DNA of 64,000 nucleotides from Nonomuraea muscovyensis (GCF_014207745.1 NZ_JACHJB010000002.1:930001-994000), one strand, 5' to 3'; positions 49,259 to 58,644 are shown, numbered from the stretch's first letter. Notes: a model not told the origin generated them from the sequence alone. Program-made: numbers and translations.

Positions 49259-51468
49259 AAGACCACCGCCTGCTGACGGCCGGTGGCTCCTATCTCGACG
49301 ACCTCCCGCTGCCTGGCGCGGCGCACGTGGTGTTCGTCCGCTCCGCACACGCCCACGCGCGGGTCACGGACGTGGACGCCGCCGCGGCCGCGGCCATGCC
49401 GGGCGTGCTCGCCGTACGGCGGGCGGCCGAGGTGGACCTGGCGCCGCTCGCGCCCGACCCGCCGATGCTCAACCAGGCGATGGCGCAGCCGATCCTGACC
49501 GAGGTGGCCAGGTTCGCGGGCGAGCCCGTCGCGGTGGTCGTGGCCGAGACGCGGGCGCAGGCCGGCCGGGCGGCCGCCGCCGTGAGGGTGAACTACGAGC
49601 CGCTCCCCGTGGTCACGGATCCCGCCCGGGCCGCCGGCGACGAGGTGCTGCTGCACGCCGAGGCGGGCACCAACGTCGCCTTCAAGCTCGCCTTCGCCAG
49701 GCCGGCCGGGCGCGGCGACACCTTCGACGGGTGCGAGGTCGTGGTGGCGCAGGAGATGGACAACCAGCGGCTGGCCCCCTGCCCGCTGGAGGTGCGCGCG
49801 GGGGCGGCCCGGTGGGAGGGCGGGCGGCTCACCTACTGGGGGTCGACGCAGGGGGTGCACCTGTGGCGCGCGGCCCTGGCCAAGTCCCTCGGCGTCGACG
49901 CCGCCGAGGTCCGGGTGCTTTCCCCCGACGTCGGCGGCGCCTTCGGGGCCAAGGGCCTGCCGTACCCGGAGGACGTGCTGGTGGCGTGGCTGGCGCGCGC
50001 GCTCGACCGGCCGCTGCGCTGGGCGGAGACCCGCACGGAGAGCATGGTCGGCCTCGGCCACGGACGGGCGCAGCGCCAGCTCGTGGAGATCGGCGGCACC
50101 CGCGACGGCCGGATCCTGGGCTACCGGCTGACCGTCCTGCAGGACTGCGGCGCCTACCCCCGCATCGGGGCGTTCCTGCCCTACGCCACGCGCACCATGC
50201 TCACCGGGGTCTACCGGATCGAGCGCGCCAAGTTCACCGCGTCGAGTGTGGTCACCAACACCACGCCCGTGGTCGCGTACCGGGGCGCGGGGCAGCCGGA
50301 GGCCACCGGCGCGCTGGAGCGGGCGGTCGACCTGTTCGCGGCGGAGATCGGGATGGACCCGGCGGAGGTACGGCGGCGCAACCTGATCCCGCCGGACGCC
50401 TTCCCGCACCGGACGCTCACCCGGGTCACCTATGACGCGGGCGACTACCCGGCGGCGCTGGAACGGGTGCTGCAGGCGGCGGGGTACGAGCGGCTCCGCG
50501 AGGAGCAGCGGGCACGACGCGCCGGCGGCGGGGTGCGCCAGCTCGGCGTGGGCCTGTCGGTGTTCGTCAAGGTGTCCAACGCGGACACGCGGCCCGAGCA
50601 CGCCCGGGTGGAGGTGCGCGCGGACGGCACGGCCGAGGTCACGTGCGGCACGTTCGCCCACGGCCAGGGCCACGTGACCGCCTACGCGGCGCTGGCCGGG
50701 CAGCGGCTCGGCATCGCACGTGAGCTGGTCGAGGTGCGGCAGGGCGACAGCGACGAGCTGGCCGAGGGCGGCGGGACGGGCGGGTCGCGCTCGCTGCAGA
50801 CCGGCGGGGTCGCGGTCAGCCGGGCGGCGCAGGCGGTCCTGGACCGGGCCCGCGAGCTGGCGGCCAAGGAGCTCGGCGTGGAAAGCGTCGAGTTCGACGG
50901 CGGGTTCGGCGGGCTGACCTGGAGCGACGTGGTGGCGGTCAACGGCGCGCCGATCAGCGCCGAGGTCTCCTATCAGGCGTCGGCGGCCACGTTCCCCTAC
51001 GGCGCCTACCTCGCCGTCGTCGAGGTGGACACGGAGACGGGACGGGTGTGGCTGCGGCGCATGGTCACCGTGGACGACGCGGGCCGGATCCTCGACCCGG
51101 TGCTCGCGGAGGGCCAGGTGCACGGCGGCGTCGCGCAGGGCGTGGCCCAGGCGCTGTTCGAGCACATGCGCTACGACGAGCAGGGCCGTCCCCTCACCGG
51201 CACGCTGGCCGACTACCTGTGTGTCAGCCCGGCGGAGCTGCCGAGCCTGGAGACGATCCTGATGGAGACGCCGACCCCGGTGAACGAGCTGGGCGCCAAG
51301 GGCATCGCCGAGTCGGGCGCGGTCGGCGCCCCGGCCGCCGTGCAGAACGCCGTGGTGGACGCGCTCGCGCACCTCGGCGTCCGCCACGTGGACCTGCCCG
51401 CCACGCCCGAGCGGGTGTGGCGGGCGATCGCTCAGGCGGGGCGCACCGTGAGCGGCACGGACGCGTAG
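49249..51468 (+). CDS. Molybdopterin-binding subunit, xanthine dehydrogenase / aldehyde oxidase family
   Basis: 739 residues, the large subunit of the xanthine oxidase family. Opening RLLTAGGSYLDDLPLPG, molybdopterin contacts GGAFGAKGLPYPEDVL and TQGVHLWRAALAK, the segment VAYRGAGQPEATGALERAVD (not the AYRCSFR loop of CO dehydrogenases), and the catalytic Glu in NELGAKGIAESGAVG. It hydroxylates aldehydes or aromatic heterocycles with water as oxygen donor. The FAD and Fe-S subunits that normally accompany it are not in the window. GAGG precedes the ATG; it converges with the next P450 and overlaps it by 37 bp. Confidence 0.88.
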   Translation: MRLEDHRLLTAGGSYLDDLPLPGAAHVVFVRSAHAHARVTDVDAAAAAAMPGVLAVRRAAEVDLAPLAPDPPMLNQAMAQPILTEVARFAGEPVAVVVAETRAQAGRAAAAVRVNYEPLPVVTDPARAAGDEVLLHAEAGTNVAFKLAFARPAGRGDTFDGCEVVVAQEMDNQRLAPCPLEVRAGAARWEGGRLTYWGSTQGVHLWRAALAKSLGVDAAEVRVLSPDVGGAFGAKGLPYPEDVLVAWLARALDRPLRWAETRTESMVGLGHGRAQRQLVEIGGTRDGRILGYRLTVLQDCGAYPRIGAFLPYATRTMLTGVYRIERAKFTASSVVTNTTPVVAYRGAGQPEATGALERAVDLFAAEIGMDPAEVRRRNLIPPDAFPHRTLTRVTYDAGDYPAALERVLQAAGYERLREEQRARRAGGGVRQLGVGLSVFVKVSNADTRPEHARVEVRADGTAEVTCGTFAHGQGHVTAYAALAGQRLGIARELVEVRQGDSDELAEGGGTGGSRSLQTGGVAVSRAAQAVLDRARELAAKELGVESVEFDGGFGGLTWSDVVAVNGAPISAEVSYQASAATFPYGAYLAVVEVDTETGRVWLRRMVTVDDAGRILDPVLAEGQVHGGVAQGVAQALFEHMRYDEQGRPLTGTLADYLCVSPAELPSLETILMETPTPVNELGAKGIAESGAVGAPAAVQNAVVDALAHLGVRHVDLPATPERVWRAIAQAGRTVSGTDA

Positions 51469-52613
51469 CCCCTCAGGTTGGGGTGCAGCCGCCGGACCGG
51501 TGGGCCGGCGGCCTCGATCTCGGCGAAGCGGGTGAGGAGCCGCTCGAGGACCACCTGGCCCTCGAGCCGGGCCAGCGCCACGCCCAGGCAGTGGTGCGCG
51601 CCGCCGCCGAAGGCGAGATGCGGGTTGGGCCTGCGGCCGACGTCGAAGGTCCCCGGGTCGGGGAAGACCAGCGCGTCGTGGTTGGCCGAGCCGATGAGCA
51701 GCAGCAGCGCCCGGCCCGGCTTCACGGTACGGCCGCCGAGCGAGATGGGCTCGCGCACCATCCTGGCCATCGACTGGATCGGCGCGTCGTAGCGGACGAT
51801 CTCCTCCACGGCGGTGGGCAGCAGCGAGCGGTCGGCCTTGAGCCTGGCCAGCTGGCCGGGGAACCGGGTGAGCAGCGCCAGTCCCGAGGTGACCAGGTAC
51901 ATGGCGGTCTCGAAACCGGCGAACAGCAGGAAGATCGCGTTGTCCACGATCTCGTCGTCGGGCAGCCGTCCGGCGAGCCTGGACAGCACGTCGTCACCCG
52001 GGCGGCGCCGCCTGTCCGCCAGGAGTTCCCGCACGTACCGGTCCAGCCACCGGGCCGCCCCATCGTCGGCCATGCCCTCCTCCGAGGCCGCCATCGGGAT
52101 GAAGGCCCGGCCGAGCGCCATCGCCTTGGGCCAGACCTCCTCGCGGTCGCCCTCCGGCACGCCGATCAGGTCGCAGCCGACGGCGATCTGCAGCGGCAGC
52201 GCCAGGTCGCCGACCGCGTCGAACGCCGTGCGGCCGGCGAGCAGGGAGTCGACCAGGCCGGTCAGGCGGTCGCGCAGCCCGCGCACGACCGTGGGGTTGA
52301 GCGCCCGGCCGACCTCCTTGCGGATGCGCGTGTGATCGGGAGGGTCGAGGCTCGACACGATGCGGGTCAGCAGCCGGTCGGCCGTGCCGCCCGCGGCGGC
52401 GAACGGCGTGCGGAACCCCTCGGGGAAGGTGTGCCCCGCCCGCTCGTCGCGCAGCAGCCCGGCCACCTCGGCGTGACGGGTGACGACCCAGGTGGCCGGG
52501 CCGCCCCGGCACAGCGCACCCGCCTCGCGGAGCCTGGCGTAGGTGGGGTACGGGTCGTCGAGCACCTCGGGGTCGAACGCGTCGAACTTCGGCGGCAGCG
52601 TCTGCCGTGTCAT
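51432..52613 (-). CDS. Cytochrome P450 (3)
   Basis: 393 residues. The heme loop is LAFGGGAHHCLGVAL, E-x-x-R is EEIVRYDAP, and the I-helix FAGFETAMYLVTSG keeps Glu-Thr. The N-terminal block LDPPDHTRIRKEVGRAL is standard. It is clearly paralogous to the P450 at 61915 (same FDAVGDLALPL and HCLGVALARLEG pattern). Second gene of a two-gene operon, 12 bp after the methyltransferase at 52626-53657. Confidence 0.9.
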   Translation of the reverse strand: MTRQTLPPKFDAFDPEVLDDPYPTYARLREAGALCRGGPATWVVTRHAEVAGLLRDERAGHTFPEGFRTPFAAAGGTADRLLTRIVSSLDPPDHTRIRKEVGRALNPTVVRGLRDRLTGLVDSLLAGRTAFDAVGDLALPLQIAVGCDLIGVPEGDREEVWPKAMALGRAFIPMAASEEGMADDGAARWLDRYVRELLADRRRRPGDDVLSRLAGRLPDDEIVDNAIFLLFAGFETAMYLVTSGLALLTRFPGQLARLKADRSLLPTAVEEIVRYDAPIQSMARMVREPISLGGRTVKPGRALLLLIGSANHDALVFPDPGTFDVGRRPNPHLAFGGGAHHCLGVALARLEGQVVLERLLTRFAEIEAAGPPVRRLHPNLRGYASVPLTVRPA

Positions 52614-52625
52614 CTGGGCGGCCCC

Positions 52626-53657
52626 CTAGACCGGCTCGGCCTCGACCAGCGGGAAGATCCCGGTCGGGATGACCCTGCGCAGGCGGAGCCCGGCCTCGGC
52701 GAACATGCGGACCATCTCCGGCCTGGTGCGGCACCGGCCCCGCCCGAGGCCGAGCACGAACAGGTCGTGCAGTTTGCCGACGTCGTACCTGTTGTCCGAA
52801 CGGGCCAGCCCGTCCAGCGTCACCACGCGGCTGTGCTCGTGCATGGCCGCGCGCACGTTGCGCAGGATCCGCACGGCCTGCTGGTCGTCGAAGTCGTAGA
52901 AGACCCTCTTGAGCAGGTACAGGTCGCCGCCCTCCGGCACGGAGACGAAGAAGTCGCCGCTGACGATCTCGCACCGGTCCGCCACGCCGTTCTCCTGGAG
53001 CAGCGGCAGGGCGTGCGGCGCGACGTGCGGCAGGTCGAAGAGCACGGCACGCATGCCGGGGTTGGCGCGCAGGATGCCGGCGAGCATCTGGCCCGTGCCG
53101 CCGCCGAGGTCGACGAGCGTCTTGACGTCGCCCCACCGGTAGGCGGGCAGGACCGCGCGCAGTTCGTGCTCGGTCATGCACCAGATCTCCGCCTCGAACT
53201 GGGCGCGGAAGGTCTCGTCGTGCTCCATCCGCTTCCAGTAGGACTCGCCGTGCACGTGGGCGAAGGTGTCCTCCCCGGTGCGCACGGCGTGGTCGAACCG
53301 GATCCACGCCTCCAGCTCGGGGCGGATGAGCTGGAACATGCGCCGCACCGTGTAGGGATGGTCGCTGCGCAGCACCTGCGACGCCTCGGTCAGCGCGAAC
53401 CTGGCCTGCCGGTCCTCCACGAACAGGCCCTGGCCGCACAGCGCCCGCAGCATCCGGTGGAGCGAGTCGGCGTGCGTGCCGGTCCGCTCCGCCAGTTCCT
53501 CGGCTGTCCTGGGCTCGTCCGCGAGCAGGTCGGGGATGCCGAGGTCGCACACCACCCGCAGCGCGATGGGGGTGATGTAGTCACCCAGCCTGGTGATATG
53601 GGCGATGGCCTCCACCGGCGGGGCCTCGGTTACATCCAGCACGTCCAGCACCTCCAT
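52626..53657 (-). CDS. O-methyltransferase family protein, Tyr at catalytic His
   Basis: 343 residues. Dimerisation domain ITRLGDYITPIALRVVCDLG, SAM loop KTLVDLGGGTGQMLAGIL, and the region LLKRVFYDFDDQQA, which replaces both His (Tyr) and Trp (Phe) of the LHDWDD motif. The acidic VVTLDGLARSDNRYD segment also departs from the usual LEAVP. It is the most divergent of the five related enzymes. No clear ribosome site precedes the ATG; motif site E lies 32 bp upstream. Confidence 0.85.
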   Translation of the reverse strand: MEVLDVLDVTEAPPVEAIAHITRLGDYITPIALRVVCDLGIPDLLADEPRTAEELAERTGTHADSLHRMLRALCGQGLFVEDRQARFALTEASQVLRSDHPYTVRRMFQLIRPELEAWIRFDHAVRTGEDTFAHVHGESYWKRMEHDETFRAQFEAEIWCMTEHELRAVLPAYRWGDVKTLVDLGGGTGQMLAGILRANPGMRAVLFDLPHVAPHALPLLQENGVADRCEIVSGDFFVSVPEGGDLYLLKRVFYDFDDQQAVRILRNVRAAMHEHSRVVTLDGLARSDNRYDVGKLHDLFVLGLGRGRCRTRPEMVRMFAEAGLRLRRVIPTGIFPLVEAEPV

Positions 53658-53688
53658 CGCGTTTCTTGCTTCTCTGCACACAATAGGG

Positions 53689-53701
53689 CTTGTATCTTGC
53701 C
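53689..53701. promoter_or_regulatory. Cluster motif site E in a divergent gap
   Basis: CTTGTATCTTGCC, the best single match to the shared motif, in the 79-bp gap between the divergent methyltransferase (53657) and thioesterase-like (53737) genes. It is embedded in locally AT-rich sequence (ACAATAGGG). Confidence 0.6.
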
Positions 53702-53736
53702 TGTAGAAGACCATCCCGACTCTCGCGGAGGTTCCT

Positions 53737-54585
53737 GTGGCGAGCCTGGCCGACGACACCGTCATCGAACCCACGGGTCCGGACTCGTTCCGCGCCAAAC
53801 TGCGCGAGGAGTGGTCGGTGTGGGGCGCCAACGGGGGATATCTCGCCACCATGGCGCTGCGGGCCGCCGGGGCCGTCGCGCCGGACGGCTCCCGGCCGGC
53901 CAGCGTCAGCTGCCAGTTCGCGGGCGTGCCGGCCTTCGACGAGGTGGACATCTCCGTCGAGCGGGTGCGGGCCACCCGGCGGGCGAGCGCGCTGCGGGTG
54001 CGCATGACGCAGTACGGCAAGCCGGTGCTGGACGCGCACGTCTGGGCCGTCTCCTCCGCGCTGCCCGGGCCGGACCGGGCGTGGATGGCTCCCGCCGAGC
54101 TGGCTCCGCCCGAGGAGCTGACCGAGCTGAACGAGCTGGTGGTCCGCGACGGCATCCCGGTGCTGCCCATCTGGGTGCACTGTTACGAGGTGCGGCTGAC
54201 GGAGTGGCAGCAGGGGGAGTGGACGCCGCAGCAGGGCGTTCCGACCGTGCTGGGCTGGATGCGGATGCGTGAGCCGCTGCCGTCCGGCGCCGACGCGTGG
54301 CTGGCCGCCGGACGGGTCGCCTTCGCCGCCGACATCGCCCAGTTCCCGGCCGTCGTGCAGGCCTTCGACACCGAGGAGCTGACGTTCATCGCGCCCAGCA
54401 TGGACCTGTATGTGTCCTTCCACGGGGAGTCGGACGCCGAATGGCTGCTGCTGGAGGCCGAGGGGACGGGCGCGGGAGGCGGCCTGCTCGGCGCGCGGGC
54501 CCGCATCTGGTCCCCCGACGGCCGGCTCCTCGGCACCGGCGCCCAGCAGATGCTCTTCCGCGACGTCGGACGCGGCTGGCGGTGA
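53737..54585 (+). CDS. Acyl-CoA thioesterase-like protein (TesB type double hot-dog)
   Basis: 282 residues. Two hot-dog halves: the first with WSVWGANGGYLATMALRAAG and a strand SVSCQFAGVPAFDEVDISVE, the second with AAGRVAFAADIAQFPAVVQ and APSMDLYVSFHGESDAEWLL, ending GAQQMLFRD. These are the marks of the acyl-CoA thioesterase TesB/4HBT_3 group. It may hydrolyse the finished acyl thioester or edit wrong starters. GGAGG precedes the GTG start. Monocistronic and convergent with the next P450. Confidence 0.82.
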   Translation: MASLADDTVIEPTGPDSFRAKLREEWSVWGANGGYLATMALRAAGAVAPDGSRPASVSCQFAGVPAFDEVDISVERVRATRRASALRVRMTQYGKPVLDAHVWAVSSALPGPDRAWMAPAELAPPEELTELNELVVRDGIPVLPIWVHCYEVRLTEWQQGEWTPQQGVPTVLGWMRMREPLPSGADAWLAAGRVAFAADIAQFPAVVQAFDTEELTFIAPSMDLYVSFHGESDAEWLLLEAEGTGAGGGLLGARARIWSPDGRLLGTGAQQMLFRDVGRGWR

Positions 54586-54667
54586 GCCGCCGGCCGCGCC
54601 CCGCGTCGTCGGTTGTGAGCCGCCGAGGCCCGCGCCCTGGCTGAGCCGCGGCCCCCTCATGCCCCCG

Positions 54668-55897
54668 TCAACGAGGCGTGAGGGCGACCGGCAGGCTCCG
54701 CAGCCCGCGCACCACCGGGTTGCGGCGCACGCGCGGCCGGGCGGCCTGCGCCCGCCTGCGCACCCGGCCCTCGCGCCGGGCCGCCTCCTCGGCCTCGGTG
54801 ACCGGGCAGATCCGCCGGGCCGGGCCCGCCTGCTCCAGGTGCTCGGTCACGGCCAGCAGGGTCGTGACGGCGATCCGCGCCTCCATCCTGGCCAGCGGCG
54901 CGCCGAGGCAGAAGTGGATGCCTACCCCGAAACCGAGATGCTCGCGCGCGGCGCGCCGCAGCACGAACGCGTCGGGCTCGTCGTGCAGCCCCGGATCGCG
55001 GTTGGCCGACCCCTGGAGCAGCAGCACCCTGGAGTCGGCGGGGATCAGCGTCCCGGCCGCCTCGGCCTCGCGCCGGGTGATGCGCCACACCGCCTGCACG
55101 GGCGCGTCGTAGCGCAGGGACTCCTCCACGTACGCCTCGGCCAGGGACGGGTGCTCGCGCAGGGCCCGCTGCAGGGCGGGGTCGGCCAGCAGAGCCGCCA
55201 GCCCGTTGCCGATGAGGTTCGTGGTCGTCTCCGTGCCGCCGATGAGCAGCAGCGTGCAGAACCCCCACAGCTCGTCGGGGCTCAACGGCTCGCTCCCGGT
55301 CACCAGCCGGCTGATCAGGTCCTCGCCGGGGCGTACGCGCCGCTCGGCGACGATCTCCAGGAAGTAGGCGCGCATCTCCACGAACGCCCTGGCCGCGCCC
55401 GCCGGGTCGAGCCCCACGCCGCCCACCATGGCGTCCGCCCACCGCTTGAAGTCGGCGCGCCGCTCGGCCGGGATGCCCATGAGCCGGGCTATCACGATCA
55501 CCGGCAGCGGGTAGGCGACGTGCGCGACGTAGTCGGCGACCCCGCCCTCCCGGGCCGCCATCAGCTCGTCCGTGAGCTCGGCCACGATCTGCTCGATCTC
55601 CGGCTCCAGCACCCTGATCGCGCCGGGGGTGAAGCGCCTGTTGAGAATCTTGCGGAGCGCGGTGTGCTCCGGGGGGTCGGAGCCCAGCAGGAACCGCACG
55701 CCGTCCGGGGTGCCGCCGCGCGGGGCCGAGGAGTAGCTCTCCACGTCCCGGAAGGCGGCGGCGACGTCGGCGTGGCGGCTCAGCACGAAGGCGTCGAGCA
55801 CGTCGGAGTAGTGCGCCGGGTCGTGCTCGCGCAGCCAGGCGTAGAAGGGGTACGGATTCTCGTTGACCACCGGGTCGAACGGGTTGAACGCCTCCAC
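54668..55897 (-). CDS. Cytochrome P450 (4)
   Basis: About 409 residues. The heme loop is LGFGVGIHFCLGAPL, E-x-x-R is EESLRYDAP, and the I-helix LLIGGTETTTNLIG is fully canonical. The usual LGSDPPEHTALRKIL block is present. A basic insertion of about 25 residues (EEAARREGRVRRRAQAA) lies just before the last beta strand, unusual for the family. GTG 55897 is chosen because GGAGGG lies seven bases upstream; the adjoining GTG at 55912 would place that site in the coding part. Confidence 0.9.
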   Translation of the reverse strand: MEAFNPFDPVVNENPYPFYAWLREHDPAHYSDVLDAFVLSRHADVAAAFRDVESYSSAPRGGTPDGVRFLLGSDPPEHTALRKILNRRFTPGAIRVLEPEIEQIVAELTDELMAAREGGVADYVAHVAYPLPVIVIARLMGIPAERRADFKRWADAMVGGVGLDPAGAARAFVEMRAYFLEIVAERRVRPGEDLISRLVTGSEPLSPDELWGFCTLLLIGGTETTTNLIGNGLAALLADPALQRALREHPSLAEAYVEESLRYDAPVQAVWRITRREAEAAGTLIPADSRVLLLQGSANRDPGLHDEPDAFVLRRAAREHLGFGVGIHFCLGAPLARMEARIAVTTLLAVTEHLEQAGPARRICPVTEAEEAARREGRVRRRAQAARPRVRRNPVVRGLRSLPVALTPR

Positions 55898-55912
55898 GGG
55901 AAAGCCCTCCAC

Positions 55913-57019
55913 TCAGCGGCCCGGCGCGGCCGGGCCCGCGTCGCCCATCACGGCCTCCACCACGGCCAGCGTGGCCGTCCGAGTCACCCCGACCAGCCGC
56001 AGTCCGGCGCCCTCCAGCAGGCCGGCCAGCTCCTCATGGGTGCGGTGGCCGGTCCCCGTCATGACCAGCGTCTGCACGTCGAAGAGCTTGGCCACGTCGA
56101 ACGCGTCGCCCGGCGGCGGCACGGCCTCCAGAGCGATCAGGCGGCTGTCGGGGCGCATCGCCTCGCGCACCCGGCGCAGCAGCGCGCCGGCCCGCTCGTC
56201 GTCCCACCCAGGCAGTACGGTCTTGAGCACGTAACCGCCGGCCCCGGCGGGCACACCGTCGAAGAAGCTCCCGCCGACGATCTCGCACCGGTCCGCGACG
56301 CCGGCGGCGGCCAGGACGGCCGGCGCCTGCGCCACCACGTCGGGCAGGTCGAACAGGGTCGCGCGCAGGCCTGGGAACCGGGCCAGCAGCCCGGCGACGA
56401 ACGTGCCGTTGCCGCCGCCCACGTCCACGACGCTGTCCAGCGCGGCCCAGTCGTAGGCGGGGACGAGCGTGCGCAGGTGCAGCCCGGTGGCGGCGGCCTG
56501 CAGCGCGTCGACGCGCCGGCCCTGCGCGGGATGCGCACCGAAGTGATCCCAGTACGGCCGGCCGTGCACCAGTTCGAACGCCGGCCTGCCCGTCCACACG
56601 CTGTGGTCGGCGTGCGCCCAGGCCTCGACCTCGGCCGCCAGCAGCGGGAAGGCGTCCCTGAGCGAGAGCGGGTGGTCGGAGCGCAGCGGCTGGGCGAGCG
56701 GCGTCAGCTCGAAGCGGTCACCGGCCACCTCGGCGAACACGCCGCGGGAGGCCAGCGCGCGCAGCAGGCGGCGCAGCGAGTCCTCGTGCGCGCCCGTCGC
56801 CGCGGCCAACTCGCCGGTGGAGCGGGGCCCTCCGGCGAGGTGGTCGGCCACGCGCAGGTCGCACACCACCCGCAGTGCGAAGGGGACGATGTAGTCGGCC
56901 AGCTCGGTCAGCCGCACGAACGCGGCGATGTCCAACCGCCCGCCCCGCCCCTCCCTGGAGGGGGGCTCCCCGTCACCGGCGGACCGCCCCTGGCGGGCGG
57001 GGGTGCCGGGGTTCGTCAC
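55913..57019 (-). CDS. O-methyltransferase family protein, Pro at catalytic His
   Basis: 368 residues, with about 30 extra N-terminal residues rich in Gly, Arg and Ser. Dimerisation domain LADYIVPFALRVVCDLRVAD, SAM loop DSVVDVGGGNGTFVAGLL, and the region VLKTVLPGWDDERA with Pro in place of the catalytic His. The WDDE part and the later IALEAVPPPGDAFDVAK are preserved. GTG overlaps the stop of the FAD enzyme (GTGA). Paired in the operon with P450 (4) just downstream. Confidence 0.85.
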   Translation of the reverse strand: MTNPGTPARQGRSAGDGEPPSREGRGGRLDIAAFVRLTELADYIVPFALRVVCDLRVADHLAGGPRSTGELAAATGAHEDSLRRLLRALASRGVFAEVAGDRFELTPLAQPLRSDHPLSLRDAFPLLAAEVEAWAHADHSVWTGRPAFELVHGRPYWDHFGAHPAQGRRVDALQAAATGLHLRTLVPAYDWAALDSVVDVGGGNGTFVAGLLARFPGLRATLFDLPDVVAQAPAVLAAAGVADRCEIVGGSFFDGVPAGAGGYVLKTVLPGWDDERAGALLRRVREAMRPDSRLIALEAVPPPGDAFDVAKLFDVQTLVMTGTGHRTHEELAGLLEGAGLRLVGVTRTATLAVVEAVMGDAGPAAPGR

Positions 57020-58644
57020 AGCTCTGGCTCCGCGCCCGCGGCGGCCACCCCCGCGAGCCACCCCATGGTCATGGCGGTGCCGAGGTGCATGCCGTTGGCG
57101 ATGGCGCCGGGCCCGAAGATCGAGGCCGCGGTGTTGCCGGCGGCGAACAGCCCGGCGATCGGCTGCCCGTCCCAGCCGAGCACCCGGGCGCGCCCGTCGA
57201 TGCGCGGGCCGCCCTTGCTGCCGATCGCCCCCCGGTGCGCGGCGACGGCGAAGAACGGGGGCTGCTCGACCGTGCCGAGCGTGGGGTGCGGGGCCTTGTG
57301 GTCGCCGTTGTATCGGTCGTAGGCGGCGTCGCCCCGGCCGAAGTCCTCGTCGCGACCGGCGGCGGCGAATCCGTTGAACCTGGCCACGGTCTCCTCGAGG
57401 GTGCCGGGGTCCACGTCGATCAGCTCGGCGAGCTCCGCGAGCGTGTCGGCGACCAGCACGTGCTTGGGCAGCTTCTGGCCGGGGCTCACCCCGGCGAAGA
57501 CGTACGCCTCGCGGTACTGGGCGTCGCAGATGGCCCAGGCGGGCAGGTGGCGCGGCCGGTGCGTACCGGGGTCGACCTCGGCTAGGGCCAGCGCGATGTT
57601 GTGGCTGGCCTCGTTGACGAAACGCCTGCCGTGCCTGTTGACCCAGAGAGTGTGCGGCATGAAACGCTCGGCCATCAGCATGAGCGGGCGGGGCGTGGCC
57701 TCCGGGTCGTCCCAGATGCGGCCCTCGACCGGCGTGACGGGCACGGTCCAGCACTCCGACGGGTGGGCGATCTCGGCGCCCGCCCGGGCGGCCAGGCGCA
57801 GCCCGTCACCGCGGCACACGGGGGCCGACAGCGGGTCCCCCATCGGGCCGCCGACCAGGCGGGCCATGAGGCCCCGGTCGTGCTCGAACCCGCCGGCGGC
57901 CAGGATGACGCCCCGCCGGACGGTCATCGTGACGCGCTCGCCGCCGCGCTCGGCGACGACGCCGCTCACGCGGCCGTCGGTCCGCAGCAGCTCGACGACC
58001 CGGCACTCGTTGACGAGCTCGACGCCCGCCTCCCTGCAGCCGGTGATGAGGCCGAGGACCAGCCCCAGGCCGAGCGTGACCTCGTCGGCTGCGATGCGCC
58101 TGCCGATGAGCGAGACGGGGATGGTGGTGCCGCCGTGGACTGCCCCGCCGAACAGCTCGTCGTTGGTCAGCACCATCGGGAACGGCGCCGTCCACACCAC
58201 GCCGTCCTGGGGACCGATGTCCCCGATGTCGAGCGGTTTGACCTCCAGGTGGCGGCCGCGCTCGCGGCCTCCGGGCGACTCGGCCAGCGTGTCCGGGTAG
58301 GCCATCGTCGCGAACTCGATGGGCGTGTGCTTCTCCACGAAACGCGCCATGGCCGGGGCCGCCCGCAGGTAGGCCTCGACCAGCTCGGGATCGCGGCCGT
58401 CGGCGTGGTCGGCGCAGTACTCGCGGGCCGCGTCGAGGCTGTCCTCGATGCCCTGCTCGGCCATCCGGTGGTTCGCGGGCACCCAGATGGCCCCGCCCGA
58501 CATACCGGTCGTGCCGCCCCAGCGCTGGTGCGCCTCCAGCACGATCACCGTCGCGCCGGAACGCGCGGCGGCCAGCGCGGCTGTCAGCCCGGCACCGCCG
58601 GAGCCGACCACGATGACATCGGCCTGTCCTTCAGCTATCGACAT
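57016..58644 (-). CDS. FAD-dependent dehydrogenase (KstD/fumarate reductase-like)
   Basis: 542 residues. N-terminal FAD fold VIVVGSGGAGLTAALAAARSG with GGTTGMSGGAIWVPAN, and C-terminal FAD motif GLFAAGNTAASIFGPGAIAN with GMHLGTAMTMGW. The middle catalytic domain resembles 3-ketosteroid-delta1-dehydrogenases and related alpha,beta-desaturases. It may introduce a double bond next to a carbonyl in the polyketide. It overlaps the methyltransferase genes on both sides, so it belongs to the six-gene minus operon starting at 61823. Confidence 0.88.
   Translation of the reverse strand: MSIAEGQADVIVVGSGGAGLTAALAAARSGATVIVLEAHQRWGGTTGMSGGAIWVPANHRMAEQGIEDSLDAAREYCADHADGRDPELVEAYLRAAPAMARFVEKHTPIEFATMAYPDTLAESPGGRERGRHLEVKPLDIGDIGPQDGVVWTAPFPMVLTNDELFGGAVHGGTTIPVSLIGRRIAADEVTLGLGLVLGLITGCREAGVELVNECRVVELLRTDGRVSGVVAERGGERVTMTVRRGVILAAGGFEHDRGLMARLVGGPMGDPLSAPVCRGDGLRLAARAGAEIAHPSECWTVPVTPVEGRIWDDPEATPRPLMLMAERFMPHTLWVNRHGRRFVNEASHNIALALAEVDPGTHRPRHLPAWAICDAQYREAYVFAGVSPGQKLPKHVLVADTLAELAELIDVDPGTLEETVARFNGFAAAGRDEDFGRGDAAYDRYNGDHKAPHPTLGTVEQPPFFAVAAHRGAIGSKGGPRIDGRARVLGWDGQPIAGLFAAGNTAASIFGPGAIANGMHLGTAMTMGWLAGVAAAGAEPEL

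Noticed and set aside
49249..51468. Carbon monoxide dehydrogenase large subunit
   Set aside because: The CODH active-site loop AYRCSFR is absent (AYRGAGQ instead), and small-subunit genes are missing, so it belongs to the broader xanthine/aldehyde oxidase group.
51048..54272. A 1074-codon open frame on the plus strand
   Set aside because: It is the antisense/alternate-frame shadow of the molybdo-oxidase end, P450 (3) and the methyltransferase. It is Arg/Gly/Ala-rich with no domain, whereas the overlapping frames have complete family motifs.
54410..57322. A 970-codon open frame on the plus strand
   Set aside because: Shadow of P450 (4) and the methyltransferase on the minus strand. Composition is typical of high-GC antisense frames and no motif is present.
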